Shown: piece by piece, positions 1-6,828 of the stretch
Layout of the letters: each line of letters starts with the position of its first letter
Numbering within the stretch: the stretch's first letter is position 1
NCBI GenBank assembly: GCA_002437905.1
Contig: DJRT01000007.1
Coordinates: 1-53,801 of the forward strand
Reading direction: 5' to 3'
Length of the DNA stretch: 53,801 nt
DNA from: Ruminococcaceae bacterium UBA6353
GTDB taxonomy: Bacteria; Bacillota; Clostridia; Oscillospirales; Acutalibacteraceae
The notes under the pieces: generated by a model
Databases searched by the model: none
Told to the model about the DNA's origin: nothing
What the model saw: only the letters and a program-made list of their open reading frames with translations
Translations under genes and position numbers: made by a program

Positions 1-44
1 TCCGAAAGAGATTCAATGAATATATAGAAAGCGAGGAAAAGCCA

Positions 45-413
45 ATGACATATATAAATGAAAAACACCGGGCAAGATTTACGCTTGCCGCAAGGAATGT
101 ACACCGAGAAAACTATGCACTGCTTTCGGCGCTGTATCTGCTCACTGCCGACCCAAGACTGTGGAGCTGCTGCAAGCACCATGTACACAGCGGATGCGTG
201 TTTTTTGAGAATATCAAACCGGGTAACTGCTCCGAGAGAGCCTACACCCTCTACTGTGCGGCAAAGGACTTGACGCTCGGCACAAAGCACATTACCGTGT
301 CGGATCTGTCGGACGCCGACCTCGTTCCGCCTATGCTGTTTCGGACTATCTGCAACGCTATGGCGATCCGCAGATTCGGTCTCGCCGCCATAAAGGAGAA
401 CTGCCATGATTAA
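45..413 (+). CDS. DUF6075-like conjugative-element protein
   Basis: A 122-residue soluble protein with no signal peptide or membrane segment. The pattern (an N-terminal YINEKHRARF-type start, a central YLLTAD block and a C-terminal ICNAMAIRRFGL block) resembles the DUF6075 family carried by conjugative elements of gut Firmicutes; function unknown. The frame stays open upstream to the window edge, so the true start may lie outside; the ATG at 45 has only a weak purine-rich stretch before it. It overlaps the start of ardA by 8 bp, so the two are translated as a unit. Family assignment is from memory of the motif pattern and is moderate; membership of the mobile element is well supported by the neighbours. 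Confidence 0.6.
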   Translation: MTYINEKHRARFTLAARNVHRENYALLSALYLLTADPRLWSCCKHHVHSGCVFFENIKPGNCSERAYTLYCAAKDLTLGTKHITVSDLSDADLVPPMLFRTICNAMAIRRFGLAAIKENCHD

Positions 414-1542
414 ACTGAAAATCAAATACGGCAACAGTCAGACGGATCTCCGCTTTCCCTGCACCGAAAAGGAAATGAATGCGGCACTCGAAAAAATTCA
501 GGCTGAGGATGTCACGCCGCTTGAACTATATGTGTCCGAGGTCATATTCCCAAAAGAACTCGGCTGCCTCCAAGACCGATTCGTTGACCTCGATGAAGTC
601 AACTTTCTCGGGAAACGGATGGACAGCTTCTTTGGCGATGAGGAATATCAGTTTTACGAGGCGATGAAAGCAGAGGGCTTTGACACTCTGCCCGACCTCA
701 TCAATCTGAGTTTCAACCTCAATCGTTATCCGCTTATTCAAGACATCAGCGATATGGGCAAAATCGGTCGAGAATATCTGCTCACGGTCAAGGGCTGTCT
801 GCCCGCCGATGATGCAGACGATCCAAAATATGCAGAACTCGGACGGGAACTGATCCAATCCGGCAAGGGCGTTTTTACCGAACACGGATTGCTCTTCATC
901 GACGAGGATACACCGTTCGTAAGGGATTATGACGGGCAGAATTTTCCGGCGTATGTGTATGAGGAAATGCTCTGCTTTTTGAGAGCCGAATACAACGGAA
1001 AGACCGAGTATCTGTATCTCCCCTGTGAGGAAGAAGCCATCGACAAAGCGTTTGCCCGACTCGGCGCACCCACACCGGATGATGTAGAACTCTCATGGGA
1101 GGATCATTGCATTGAAAGTGATAAATGGGCAGAGCGCTTCAAAGAAATCGCCGCCGAGGAAGGTGTTTACGAACTGAACAAACTCGCAGCCGCCGTCAAC
1201 CGTGCCGATATGGATATGGAAAAGCTGTGGGCGGTCGCCGAATACGCCGAAGCCGAGGACGCCGAGCAGCTTGCACGGCTGGCGAAAAACATTGACTGCT
1301 TCACCTTTGTTGAGGGTGCGAACTATTTTCAGGAGATCGGAGAGTATGTAACACAAAACAACGAGGATTTTTATGTAAATCCAGCCGTGGCAAAGTTCTT
1401 CGATTACAAAGCCTTCGGAGAGCATATCGCAGAGGAATACTACGGCAAATTTGTTGACGGAGGCTTTATCTACAACGATACCGACACAAGCCTGCTCGAC
1501 ATCTTATATCAGGACGAATCTATGACGATGGGAGGAATGTAA
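406..1542 (+). CDS. ardA: ArdA-family antirestriction protein
   Basis: A 378-residue acidic protein. ArdA proteins mimic the bent B-form DNA bound by type I restriction enzymes and so protect incoming conjugative DNA. Support here: very high Asp/Glu content along the whole chain, and the C-terminal signature around EEYYGKFVDGGFI (residues about 345-357) that closes ArdA domains in Gram-positive elements. The protein is longer than single-domain ArdA (about 165-170 residues), consistent with an extra N-terminal region. It overlaps the upstream gene and is 1 bp from the next, forming an operon. Presence of ArdA marks this end of the window as part of an integrative conjugative element. Confidence 0.8.
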   Translation: MIKLKIKYGNSQTDLRFPCTEKEMNAALEKIQAEDVTPLELYVSEVIFPKELGCLQDRFVDLDEVNFLGKRMDSFFGDEEYQFYEAMKAEGFDTLPDLINLSFNLNRYPLIQDISDMGKIGREYLLTVKGCLPADDADDPKYAELGRELIQSGKGVFTEHGLLFIDEDTPFVRDYDGQNFPAYVYEEMLCFLRAEYNGKTEYLYLPCEEEAIDKAFARLGAPTPDDVELSWEDHCIESDKWAERFKEIAAEEGVYELNKLAAAVNRADMDMEKLWAVAEYAEAEDAEQLARLAKNIDCFTFVEGANYFQEIGEYVTQNNEDFYVNPAVAKFFDYKAFGEHIAEEYYGKFVDGGFIYNDTDTSLLDILYQDESMTMGGM

Positions 1543-1543
1543 T

Positions 1544-2188
1544 ATGATCACCGCAATTATCCGTAATAAAGAGAACACCCTCGTTCTCGAACTGCCTCAC
1601 AGTATTTATGACATTTATGACAAGCTGCGCTCCATCGGTATCCGGCAGCCGCCAAAACAGATCCCGTTGACCGACAACGAGGATGAGGACATCGGCGTAA
1701 AGCTGTTCAGCGAGAGCGACTTCGGTCAGCATCTGCTCCTCACGCTGAACGAGAAAAACACCATCGCCGACGCCAATATGCTGACATTTGTCGTATTGGC
1801 GGCCGATACGGACATCAAAGAGGAACTTGAACAGAATGTCCTCCACGACCAATACGGCTCGATGGATGAAGTGATCTCCGCTGTCCGTCAGATGACGCAG
1901 GATGCCGGTCCCGTAAAGGCTGTGTTCTTCTGTCCTCTCATCGGCAATATTGACGAGGGCGACGGAGATATGTTTACGGTCGGCGATTCGTACCTTGCCG
2001 ACAGCGCAGATGAAATTAGCGACGCATTAAAAGAATACACCGCTAATGATGAAAACGATATGGCTATCTACTATAACGAGGATGACGGCGTGAGCGAAAA
2101 GCTGACCTCGGCTGTTTGGTCAGTAGAACTGCACAGCGGCAGGCTGTTCGGACGAATCCACCTATGCCAAGTACAACACGATTCTTGA
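1544..2188 (+). CDS. ArdA-associated element protein, C-terminus replaced at a junction
   Basis: A 214-residue acidic protein directly behind ardA (1 bp gap). It looks like the conserved partner protein that accompanies ardA in Firmicute conjugative elements (pattern HSIYDIYDKLRSIGI near residues 19-33, LNEKNTIADANMLTF near 68-82); no function is known to me. Its last 25-30 residues are suspect: the DNA from about 2127 on is, in another frame, the internal part of a tyrosine integrase, so the natural 3' end of this gene was probably deleted and the present stop is accidental. Whether the chimeric protein is still made cannot be told from sequence. Confidence 0.55.
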   Translation: MITAIIRNKENTLVLELPHSIYDIYDKLRSIGIRQPPKQIPLTDNEDEDIGVKLFSESDFGQHLLLTLNEKNTIADANMLTFVVLAADTDIKEELEQNVLHDQYGSMDEVISAVRQMTQDAGPVKAVFFCPLIGNIDEGDGDMFTVGDSYLADSADEISDALKEYTANDENDMAIYYNEDDGVSEKLTSAVWSVELHSGRLFGRIHLCQVQHDS

Positions 2189-3011
2189 AAAGCATATCAA
2201 GCCGAAGCTGGGCGGCTGTTATCCCCTCGGCATCTCGACCGGAGTGGTAGACGATTTCACAAAGGAGCTGTTGGACGGAGACGGTCTTTCCGTAAAAACA
2301 GTACACGATATTCTGACGGTGCTGCACGGCATATTGAAATACACCGCCAATCAGTTTCCGGGCATTTTCCCAACGGTTGAGATCACATATCCGAAAGAGA
2401 GCCGCAAGGAGATGCGCGTTCTCTCCCGCAGTGAACAGGAACGGTTTGCCATGTATCTGCTCCATGATACCGACCTCTGCAAGTTCGGGGTGCTGCTCAT
2501 GCTGTTCACGGGAATGCGCATCGGTGAGCTGTGTGCACTGAGATGGGCAGATATCAATACACGGGAAAAAACAATCTCAGTCAGCGCCACCATGCAGAGG
2601 CTTCACAGCTTTGATACGGCAGAGAAAACAAAAATCCTGATCGGAGCGCCGAAGAGTGATACATCGGTTCGCACTATTCCCTTAACGGATAATGCCGCAG
2701 AGCTTTGCCGGAGGTTCGCCGTATACGATCCGAATGCCTATATCCTGACGGGAACATCGAAGTATATGGAGCCTCGACGGTTTCAATATCGCATAGAGAA
2801 ATTCACCCGTGAGTGCGGACTTGATGGCGTTCATGCGCATACGCTCCGGCATACCTTCGCCACCAGAGCTGTCGAAGTTGGCTTTGAGATCAAATCGCTT
2901 TCGGAGATCCTCGGTCACGCAAATACTACGATTACCTTAAACCGCTATGTGCATTCGTCACTGGAACTCAAACGCACCAATATGGACAAGCTGGCGGCGT
3001 TTGCAATGTGA
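2127..3011 (+). pseudogene. tyrosine integrase lacking its N-terminus
   Basis: The frame encodes a phage/ICE-type tyrosine recombinase from within the SAM-like core-binding domain (STYAKYNTILEKHI near 2157-2198) to the natural C-terminus. The catalytic domain is intact: Arg in TGMRIGELCALRW, the HTLRHTFATR box, and the LGH...NRYVH box with the nucleophilic Tyr. What is missing is roughly the first 50-60 residues, including the arm-type DNA-binding segment; a stop lies at 2124 and the DNA upstream belongs to the ardA-partner gene. A GTG at 2244 could start a shorter product, but it lacks a good ribosome site. I call it a deletion remnant of the element's integrase. Confidence 0.75.
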
Positions 3012-3173
3012 TTCATAAGCAGTCAAGAAACTGTGTTATGCCGCACGGCTTTCCCCGGAAAACAGCGCAGTTCCGCGCTTTTTGCAGGAGCGGTAACAGA
3101 GTGCAAAACTCTGCGAAAGAAACGCACCGATCATAAATAACGAAATAAGCAATTGCTATGCAAAGGAGATGCG

Positions 3174-3401
3174 ATGATGCTTCCGCAAAACGATAGAACC
3201 CAAGCATTGCGGCGGGAGTTAATTGAGGGGACGATCAAAACCGTTGCAACCTTGGGGCTGGAAAATACAACAACAGGCGCTATCTGCAAGACAAGCGGAT
3301 TGAATGTTGCGTACATTTACCAATGCTTCGAGGACAAAGAAGATTTGATCGCCAAATCCTTTGCGTTTGCCGACGAAGAATTCCTGTCGGTGATGCAGAA
3401 C
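3174..3401 (+). pseudogene. truncated TetR-family regulator
   Basis: The ATG at 3174 follows a good AAAGGAG site and begins a TetR-type N-terminal DNA-binding domain: a RELIEGTIKTVATLGLENTTTGAICKTSGL-like helix-turn-helix and the YIYQCFEDKEDLI turn. Only about 75 residues are present, versus about 180-200 in the family; the ligand-binding domain is gone. The frame then runs through a 22-bp hairpin and into the next gene, which would give a nonsensical 200-residue fusion. Loss of the C-terminus right at the edge of the mobile-element segment suggests truncation by the same rearrangements. A stand-alone DNA-binding stub could still act but there is no evidence for it. Confidence 0.65.
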
Positions 3402-3403
3402 CG

Positions 3404-3450
3404 CCGAAAAGGGCGCTTCCCCGATTGGATCGGGGGAGCGCCCTTTTCGG
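3404..3450. terminator. 22-bp hairpin, bidirectional terminator
   Basis: Arms 3404-3425 and 3429-3450 pair over 22 bp with one G-T wobble and a 3-base loop. The outer arms carry AAAA and TTTT, so it can terminate in either direction. It separates the truncated TetR remnant from the XRE promoter. Confidence 0.75.
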
Positions 3451-3473
3451 CTGCCGCGGCTGCAAAAATCCTC

Positions 3474-3502
3474 TTGACAAATCCACATGACAAGAGTATA
3501 CT
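3474..3502 (+). promoter_or_regulatory. sigma-A promoter of the XRE operon
   Basis: TTGACA at 3474-3479 and TATACT at 3497-3502 with exactly 17 bp between. Transcription would start about 3509, inside the first operator. Confidence 0.85.
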
Positions 3503-3508
3503 ACAAAT

Positions 3509-3547
3509 TGACAACTATATTTGTCATTTAGACAAGCAAAATTGTCA
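3509..3547. promoter_or_regulatory. twin inverted-repeat operators of the XRE regulator
   Basis: Two 18-bp sites of the form TGACAA-N6-TTGTCA (3509-3526) and AGACAA-N6-TTGTCA (3530-3547). Their centres are 21 bp apart, two helical turns, so two dimers would sit on one face of the DNA over the transcription start. Most simply they bind the XRE protein encoded just downstream and give autorepression. Confidence 0.65.
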
Positions 3548-3569
3548 TTCGGAGGTGCTGTGTGAGATT

Positions 3570-3788
3570 ATGCTGCTGCGAAACCACCTGAAGGAACGCA
3601 GAGCCGCGCTGAATGTCAACCAGCAGGAGATGGGACGCCTGTGCGGCGTATCCCGACAGACGATCAGCCTGATCGAACGGGGCGATTACTCGCCATCTGT
3701 CACCCTTGCCCTGACGATCGCGCGGGTGTGCGGCGTAACCGTGGAAGAAATCTTCTATTTACAGGAGGAGAGCAAAAATGAAAAATGA
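3570..3788 (+). CDS. small XRE-family repressor
   Basis: A 72-residue single-domain helix-turn-helix protein of the Cro/cI type: NHLKERRAALNVNQQEMGRLCGVSRQTISLIERGDYSPS is the canonical HTH_3 fold, followed by LALTIARVCGVTVEEIFYLQ. The ATG at 3570 lies 13 bases after GGAGGT; upstream in-frame codons belong to the TetR remnant and terminator. It overlaps the start of the DUF3169 membrane protein by 11 bp, the usual arrangement in which such a regulator controls a neighbouring membrane protein. The strong promoter with two operators immediately upstream suggests negative autoregulation. Ligand or trigger unknown. Confidence 0.85.
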   Translation: MLLRNHLKERRAALNVNQQEMGRLCGVSRQTISLIERGDYSPSVTLALTIARVCGVTVEEIFYLQEESKNEK

Positions 3789-4569
3789 CGAGATCCGGGA
3801 CGCCAATCGCCGGGCGCTGCCAAAGTTTCTGCTGCTGATGGCCGCCCTGTTGTTTATCGGATTTGTGGGCGGCTTTCTGGCCTCATGGTATGGCCTCAAC
3901 GCCCTGGCCGGTGCCATGAAGGACGCCGGAGCCTTTTTCGGCATGTACATCGCCCCATGGCTGATGGCCGCCATGGCACTGATCATGCCGGCCGTATGCA
4001 TCCCGCTTTACCGGGGTGCCAAAAAGCGGATCGGTTCCTGGGACGGCGAAGACGAGGCACTTTACGGAACGATCGACAGGCGGCTCTCCGCCGCCATCTG
4101 GGCCTCAAACGCGATCCTAATCCTGACCTACTTTCTGTTGGCCGCCTCGTATTCCTGCGGCTTTGCCATCTTTGAGAGCACAAAAATGCTGGTGCTGTTT
4201 TTCATCGCCGTGGCGGCGCTCTTTGCCGTTGTGATCGAAACGGTCATCATCGGGCAGAAGTGCGTGGACGCCACCAAACTGCTCAATCCCGAAAAGAAAG
4301 GGTCTTTCTACGATATAAAATTCCAGAAAAAGTGGATCGACAGCTGCGATGAGGCGGAAAAGCTGCTGATCGGCCGGTGTGCCTTCAAGGCCTATGCCGC
4401 AACCAATAAGGCCTGTGCACTGCTGGCGGGCGCGCTGGCCATCTGCGCACTGCTTTTCAATACCGGTTTTTTGCCCTCGCTGGCTGTATGCCTGATCTGG
4501 TGCGTCAATCAGTCGGTCTATTACCGGGAGGCCATGCGGTACTCCAGGGCCGGAAATACCCTTTCTTAA
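3778..4569 (+). CDS. DUF3169 family membrane protein
   Basis: A 263-residue polytopic membrane protein with hydrophobic segments near residues 16-38, 55-80, 105-130, 137-160, 210-232 and 233-250. The pattern matches DUF3169, a family nearly always encoded beside a small XRE repressor, as here (11-bp overlap, start ATG after GGAGGAG). The region between the fourth and fifth segments (NPEKKGSFYDIKFQKKWIDSCDEAEK) is the conserved soluble loop. Function is unknown; proposed roles in stress or antimicrobial-peptide response are inference from similar regulator/membrane pairs. No truncation is seen. Confidence 0.75.
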   Translation: MKNDEIRDANRRALPKFLLLMAALLFIGFVGGFLASWYGLNALAGAMKDAGAFFGMYIAPWLMAAMALIMPAVCIPLYRGAKKRIGSWDGEDEALYGTIDRRLSAAIWASNAILILTYFLLAASYSCGFAIFESTKMLVLFFIAVAALFAVVIETVIIGQKCVDATKLLNPEKKGSFYDIKFQKKWIDSCDEAEKLLIGRCAFKAYAATNKACALLAGALAICALLFNTGFLPSLAVCLIWCVNQSVYYREAMRYSRAGNTLS

Positions 4570-4592
4570 CACACAAAAGGAGGAACAGATCC

Positions 4593-4775
4593 ATGGCAAA
4601 AAAAGAAGAACGCTTTGTTAAGGTGCTCTCGGAGGGCTCATCCCTCGGTGAGCTGCGCATACTCTATGTCGATAAGGAAACCGGCGTGACCTACCTGCTG
4701 ATCAAATCCGGTTACGGTGCCGGGCTTACGCCGCTGCTGGGCCCTGACGGCAAGCCGGTTATCACCGCGCTGTAA
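4593..4775 (+). CDS. DUF6440 family protein
   Basis: A 60-residue protein starting MAKKEERF after an AAAGGAGGAACAG site. It carries the family pattern: a short charged start, LYVDKETGVTYLL, a Gly/Tyr turn (KSGYGAGLTPLL) and a final GPDGKPVI. These small beta-rich proteins are widespread in clostridia and are of unknown function. It sits 23 bp behind the DUF3169 gene and 19 bp before a Cys-rich peptide gene, probably in the same transcript. Confidence 0.8.
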   Translation: MAKKEERFVKVLSEGSSLGELRILYVDKETGVTYLLIKSGYGAGLTPLLGPDGKPVITAL

Positions 4776-4794
4776 GCCGGGAAACGGAGGAACC

Positions 4795-4950
4795 ATGTCC
4801 GATAAAGCTCCCCACTGCCCCTGCAAACGAACGGCCTGTGCGCGCCACGGCTGCTGCGCGGCATGCCGGCGGCATCACGCGACCGCGACGCCCCGCCGTC
4901 CCGTTGCCTGCGAAAAGGAAGAAAAGCCTGTACGCCGCCGCGTACCCTGA
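4795..4950 (+). CDS. small Cys/His-rich protein
   Basis: A 51-residue protein with ATG at 4795 after AACGGAGGAA. The first half has Cys in CPCKRTACARHGCCAAC followed by HH, spaced like a compact metal site; the second half is basic (PRRP, RRRVP). Similar short proteins with a CPC...C..HG.C..C motif occur in clostridia; the function is unknown to me. It is the last gene of the XRE-DUF3169-DUF6440 cluster and is followed by a bidirectional terminator. Confidence 0.65.
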   Translation: MSDKAPHCPCKRTACARHGCCAACRRHHATATPRRPVACEKEEKPVRRRVP

Positions 4951-4983
4951 CGGCTGAACTGCCGCCGATCCCGCTATTTTCGC

Positions 4984-5018
4984 AAAACGGCAAGCCCTTT
5001 CAGGGCTTGCCGTTTTTT
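4984..5018. terminator. bidirectional intrinsic terminator
   Basis: A hairpin with AAAACGGCAAGCCC pairing with GGGCTTGCCGTTTT, A-rich on the left and six T on the right; it ends both the plus-strand cluster and the minus-strand ribbon-helix-helix gene. Confidence 0.85.
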
Positions 5019-5020
5019 GT

Positions 5021-5209
5021 CTATTCCACTTCACAGTTCCGGATAGCGAAATCCAGCAGAATGTTGATCAGCTCGTTGCGCGAACGGTTGGTCTCCGCCG
5101 AGAGCCGGTCAAGGCCGGCGACCGTCTCCTCCCTGATCCGGATAGAGAAGGTTCTGTAGCCGTCATCCCCCTTTAATCCTTTCCTGTTTATGATGAGTTT
5201 TTCCTTCAC
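5021..5209 (-). CDS. ribbon-helix-helix (CopG/Arc-type) DNA-binding protein
   Basis: A 62-residue protein: basic N-terminus (VKEKLIINRKGLKGDDG), a beta strand YRTFSIRIREET, then two helices with the conserved SRNELINILL turn. That is the Arc/CopG ribbon-helix-helix fold, which binds DNA as a dimer of dimers. I chose the GTG at 5209 because GAGGTG lies 5-6 bases upstream; an ATG at 5242 would add 11 residues but has no ribosome site and would overlap the divergent promoter. It is transcribed away from a zinc-ribbon gene, and a 23-bp palindrome lies between them, which suggests it controls that intergenic region. Confidence 0.8.
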   Translation of the reverse strand: MKEKLIINRKGLKGDDGYRTFSIRIREETVAGLDRLSAETNRSRNELINILLDFAIRNCEVE

Positions 5210-5235
5210 CGAAATCACCTCACCATTATTATGTC

Positions 5236-5276
5236 TTGACATTTGTTCATATTATATGTTATAATTTATAACATAT
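5236..5276 (+). promoter_or_regulatory. promoter with palindromic operator across the -10 box
   Basis: TTGACA at 5236-5241 and TATAAT at 5260-5265 with 18 bp between. A perfect 11-bp inverted repeat with one central base (5254-5276, ATATGTTATAA arms) covers the -10 box and start site. A bound protein would block RNA polymerase; the divergent ribbon-helix-helix protein is the obvious candidate. Confidence 0.75.
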
Positions 5277-5296
5277 CAAAAGAGGAGGAGATATCT

Positions 5297-5518
5297 ATGG
5301 CAAGTACCTGTTCAAAATGCGGCAAAAGACTGGGCTTATTCTCGGCAATAGAGACCATACGGGGCGTTACCTACTGCTGGGAGTGCTCCAAAAATGTCCC
5401 CTCGTGCGACAAGTGTCGCTACCACACCTCATACAGCGATCATCGCCACGGCGAGTGCCAGTATCACCAGCAGTGGCTGCGGGACTACGACAATGTCTGC
5501 GAACATTACAGCCGATAG
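5297..5518 (+). CDS. small zinc-ribbon-like protein
   Basis: A 73-residue cytoplasmic protein starting MASTCSKCGKRLG after an AGAGGAGGAG site. Cys pairs CSKCGK, CWECSK and CDKC plus later C..H residues (HGECQYH, VCEHY) give two likely zinc-binding knuckles. The first part resembles the small DUF4428-like N-terminal zinc ribbon in other clostridial proteins; the rest is not recognised. It has its own strong promoter with an overlapping palindromic operator and is followed 34 bp later by a lipoprotein gene. Confidence 0.65.
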   Translation: MASTCSKCGKRLGLFSAIETIRGVTYCWECSKNVPSCDKCRYHTSYSDHRHGECQYHQQWLRDYDNVCEHYSR

Positions 5519-5552
5519 ACCCGCACACCAAAGAAGAAGGGGAGGAGCCTAT

Positions 5553-6755
5553 ATGATAAAACGCCTTGGACTTATCGCATGCGTCCTGTGCCTGCTGGTT
5601 TCCCTTGCGGCCTGCGGCCGCGGGCAGAATTCTTCGGACGCCCCGGTGACATCCATTGCCGCCGGCGATACGGCATTCCAGAAGCCGGCGGGCTACGCCG
5701 CTGTTTTGCGGGCAGCCATCAACCCGCAGATACAGCTGTATCTGGACAAAGACGGCAGCGTACTGGCCATCGAGGCGGTCAATGCCGATGCCCGGCAGCT
5801 GCTGGGCGACCTGCCGACCGGCAAAACCGACTGCGCAACGGTCATCCGGGAATTTATTCAGGCAGCCAACAGCCGGGGCTTTATCCGGGAGGGCGCCAGG
5901 ATCACCCTTGAGATTGCGGAAATGCCCACCACCATCGACGCCGAGACACTGCTGACGCAGGCATCCCAGAGCGCAAGGGACACGGCCGGCACGCTGAACC
6001 TGTCGCTGGAGGTCGTCACCGGTGACATTCCGGATAACACACCCGCCTCTGCGCCGGAGCAAAGCGAGCCGGCACCAGGCACACCGACCACGGCGCCGAA
6101 TGCGAACACTTCCACCGCTGGCACAACACGCCCCTCCCCGGCGCATACACACAGCTATGCCGCCGCCACCTGCACAAAGGCAGCCACCTGCACCTGCGGT
6201 GCAACGCAGGGAGCGGCGCTGGGGCACAGCTGGCAGCCCGCCACCTGCCAGGCACCAAAGACCTGCAGAACCTGTGGAGCGACCGAGGGCGCCAAGGGCA
6301 GCCACACCTACAAAAACGGCCAGTGCACCATCTGCGGAGCCGCTGACCGCCTAAACCCGCAGACGGCACTGGAAAGAAGCGTTGAATATCTCGGCGGCTT
6401 TGCTGTGCAGGGCAACGACCTTGTGGGATGGGCGTTCCAAATCGACGCGGGGGATGACACGGTCTGCATTCTGAGCGAGCGGTATTTCAGCTCCACAGCC
6501 GAAGCAGCGGGCACCCCGGTGGTCTACAAGGGTGTCACCTATTATTCAATGGGCGGTGCACCGAACCCATACTATTGCACGATCACCTCCACGGAGATCC
6601 TCGTGCAGGGGAGCCTCTATGAGGAAAAAAGCACGGCCGTTACGCTGTGCCTGACACTGCAGAGCGACGGCATGCTGCGGGTGACCCAGTCCGCCGATCC
6701 CGCCATTCCGGTGGGGCTGCTGCTTTCCCGAAACATCCAGGATGTGCTGAAATAA
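5553..6755 (+). CDS. lipoprotein with RsgI-like domain and Cys-rich repeats
   Basis: A 400-residue exported lipoprotein: signal peptide with lipobox LAAC at residues 18-21. Residues about 45-150 (AINPQIQLYLDKDGSVLAIEAVNADARQLL) resemble the extracytoplasmic middle domain of anti-sigma-I factors RsgI, but no sigma-I gene, RsgI N-terminal domain or transmembrane helix is present. A Pro/Thr/Ala-rich linker (about 155-200) leads to two Cys-rich repeats of the type ATC...CTCGAT...GHSW and CRTCGAT...HTY, then a globular C-terminus. The start ATG follows AAGGGGAGGAG. Likely a surface sensor or binding protein; the RsgI comparison is from pattern and is moderate. Confidence 0.65.
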   Translation: MIKRLGLIACVLCLLVSLAACGRGQNSSDAPVTSIAAGDTAFQKPAGYAAVLRAAINPQIQLYLDKDGSVLAIEAVNADARQLLGDLPTGKTDCATVIREFIQAANSRGFIREGARITLEIAEMPTTIDAETLLTQASQSARDTAGTLNLSLEVVTGDIPDNTPASAPEQSEPAPGTPTTAPNANTSTAGTTRPSPAHTHSYAAATCTKAATCTCGATQGAALGHSWQPATCQAPKTCRTCGATEGAKGSHTYKNGQCTICGAADRLNPQTALERSVEYLGGFAVQGNDLVGWAFQIDAGDDTVCILSERYFSSTAEAAGTPVVYKGVTYYSMGGAPNPYYCTITSTEILVQGSLYEEKSTAVTLCLTLQSDGMLRVTQSADPAIPVGLLLSRNIQDVLK

Positions 6756-6775
6756 GCAACCAACCCAACCAAAAC

Positions 6776-6813
6776 CGAGAAGCACCGGCCCGGCCGGTGC
6801 TTCTCGTTGCTTT
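6776..6813 (+). terminator. intrinsic terminator, twin of the one at 9810
   Basis: Hairpin CGAGAAGCACCGGCC / GGCCGGTGCTTCTCG followed by TTGCTTTTTC. Nearly the same hairpin recurs at 9810-9840. Confidence 0.85.
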
Positions 6814-6828
6814 TTCTTCGGCGGTGTG

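Noticed and set aside
3153..3788. One 211-residue TetR-XRE fusion protein
   Set aside because: The frame is continuous, but it passes through a terminator, a consensus promoter, two operators and a ribosome site before the XRE start; two units are the better reading.
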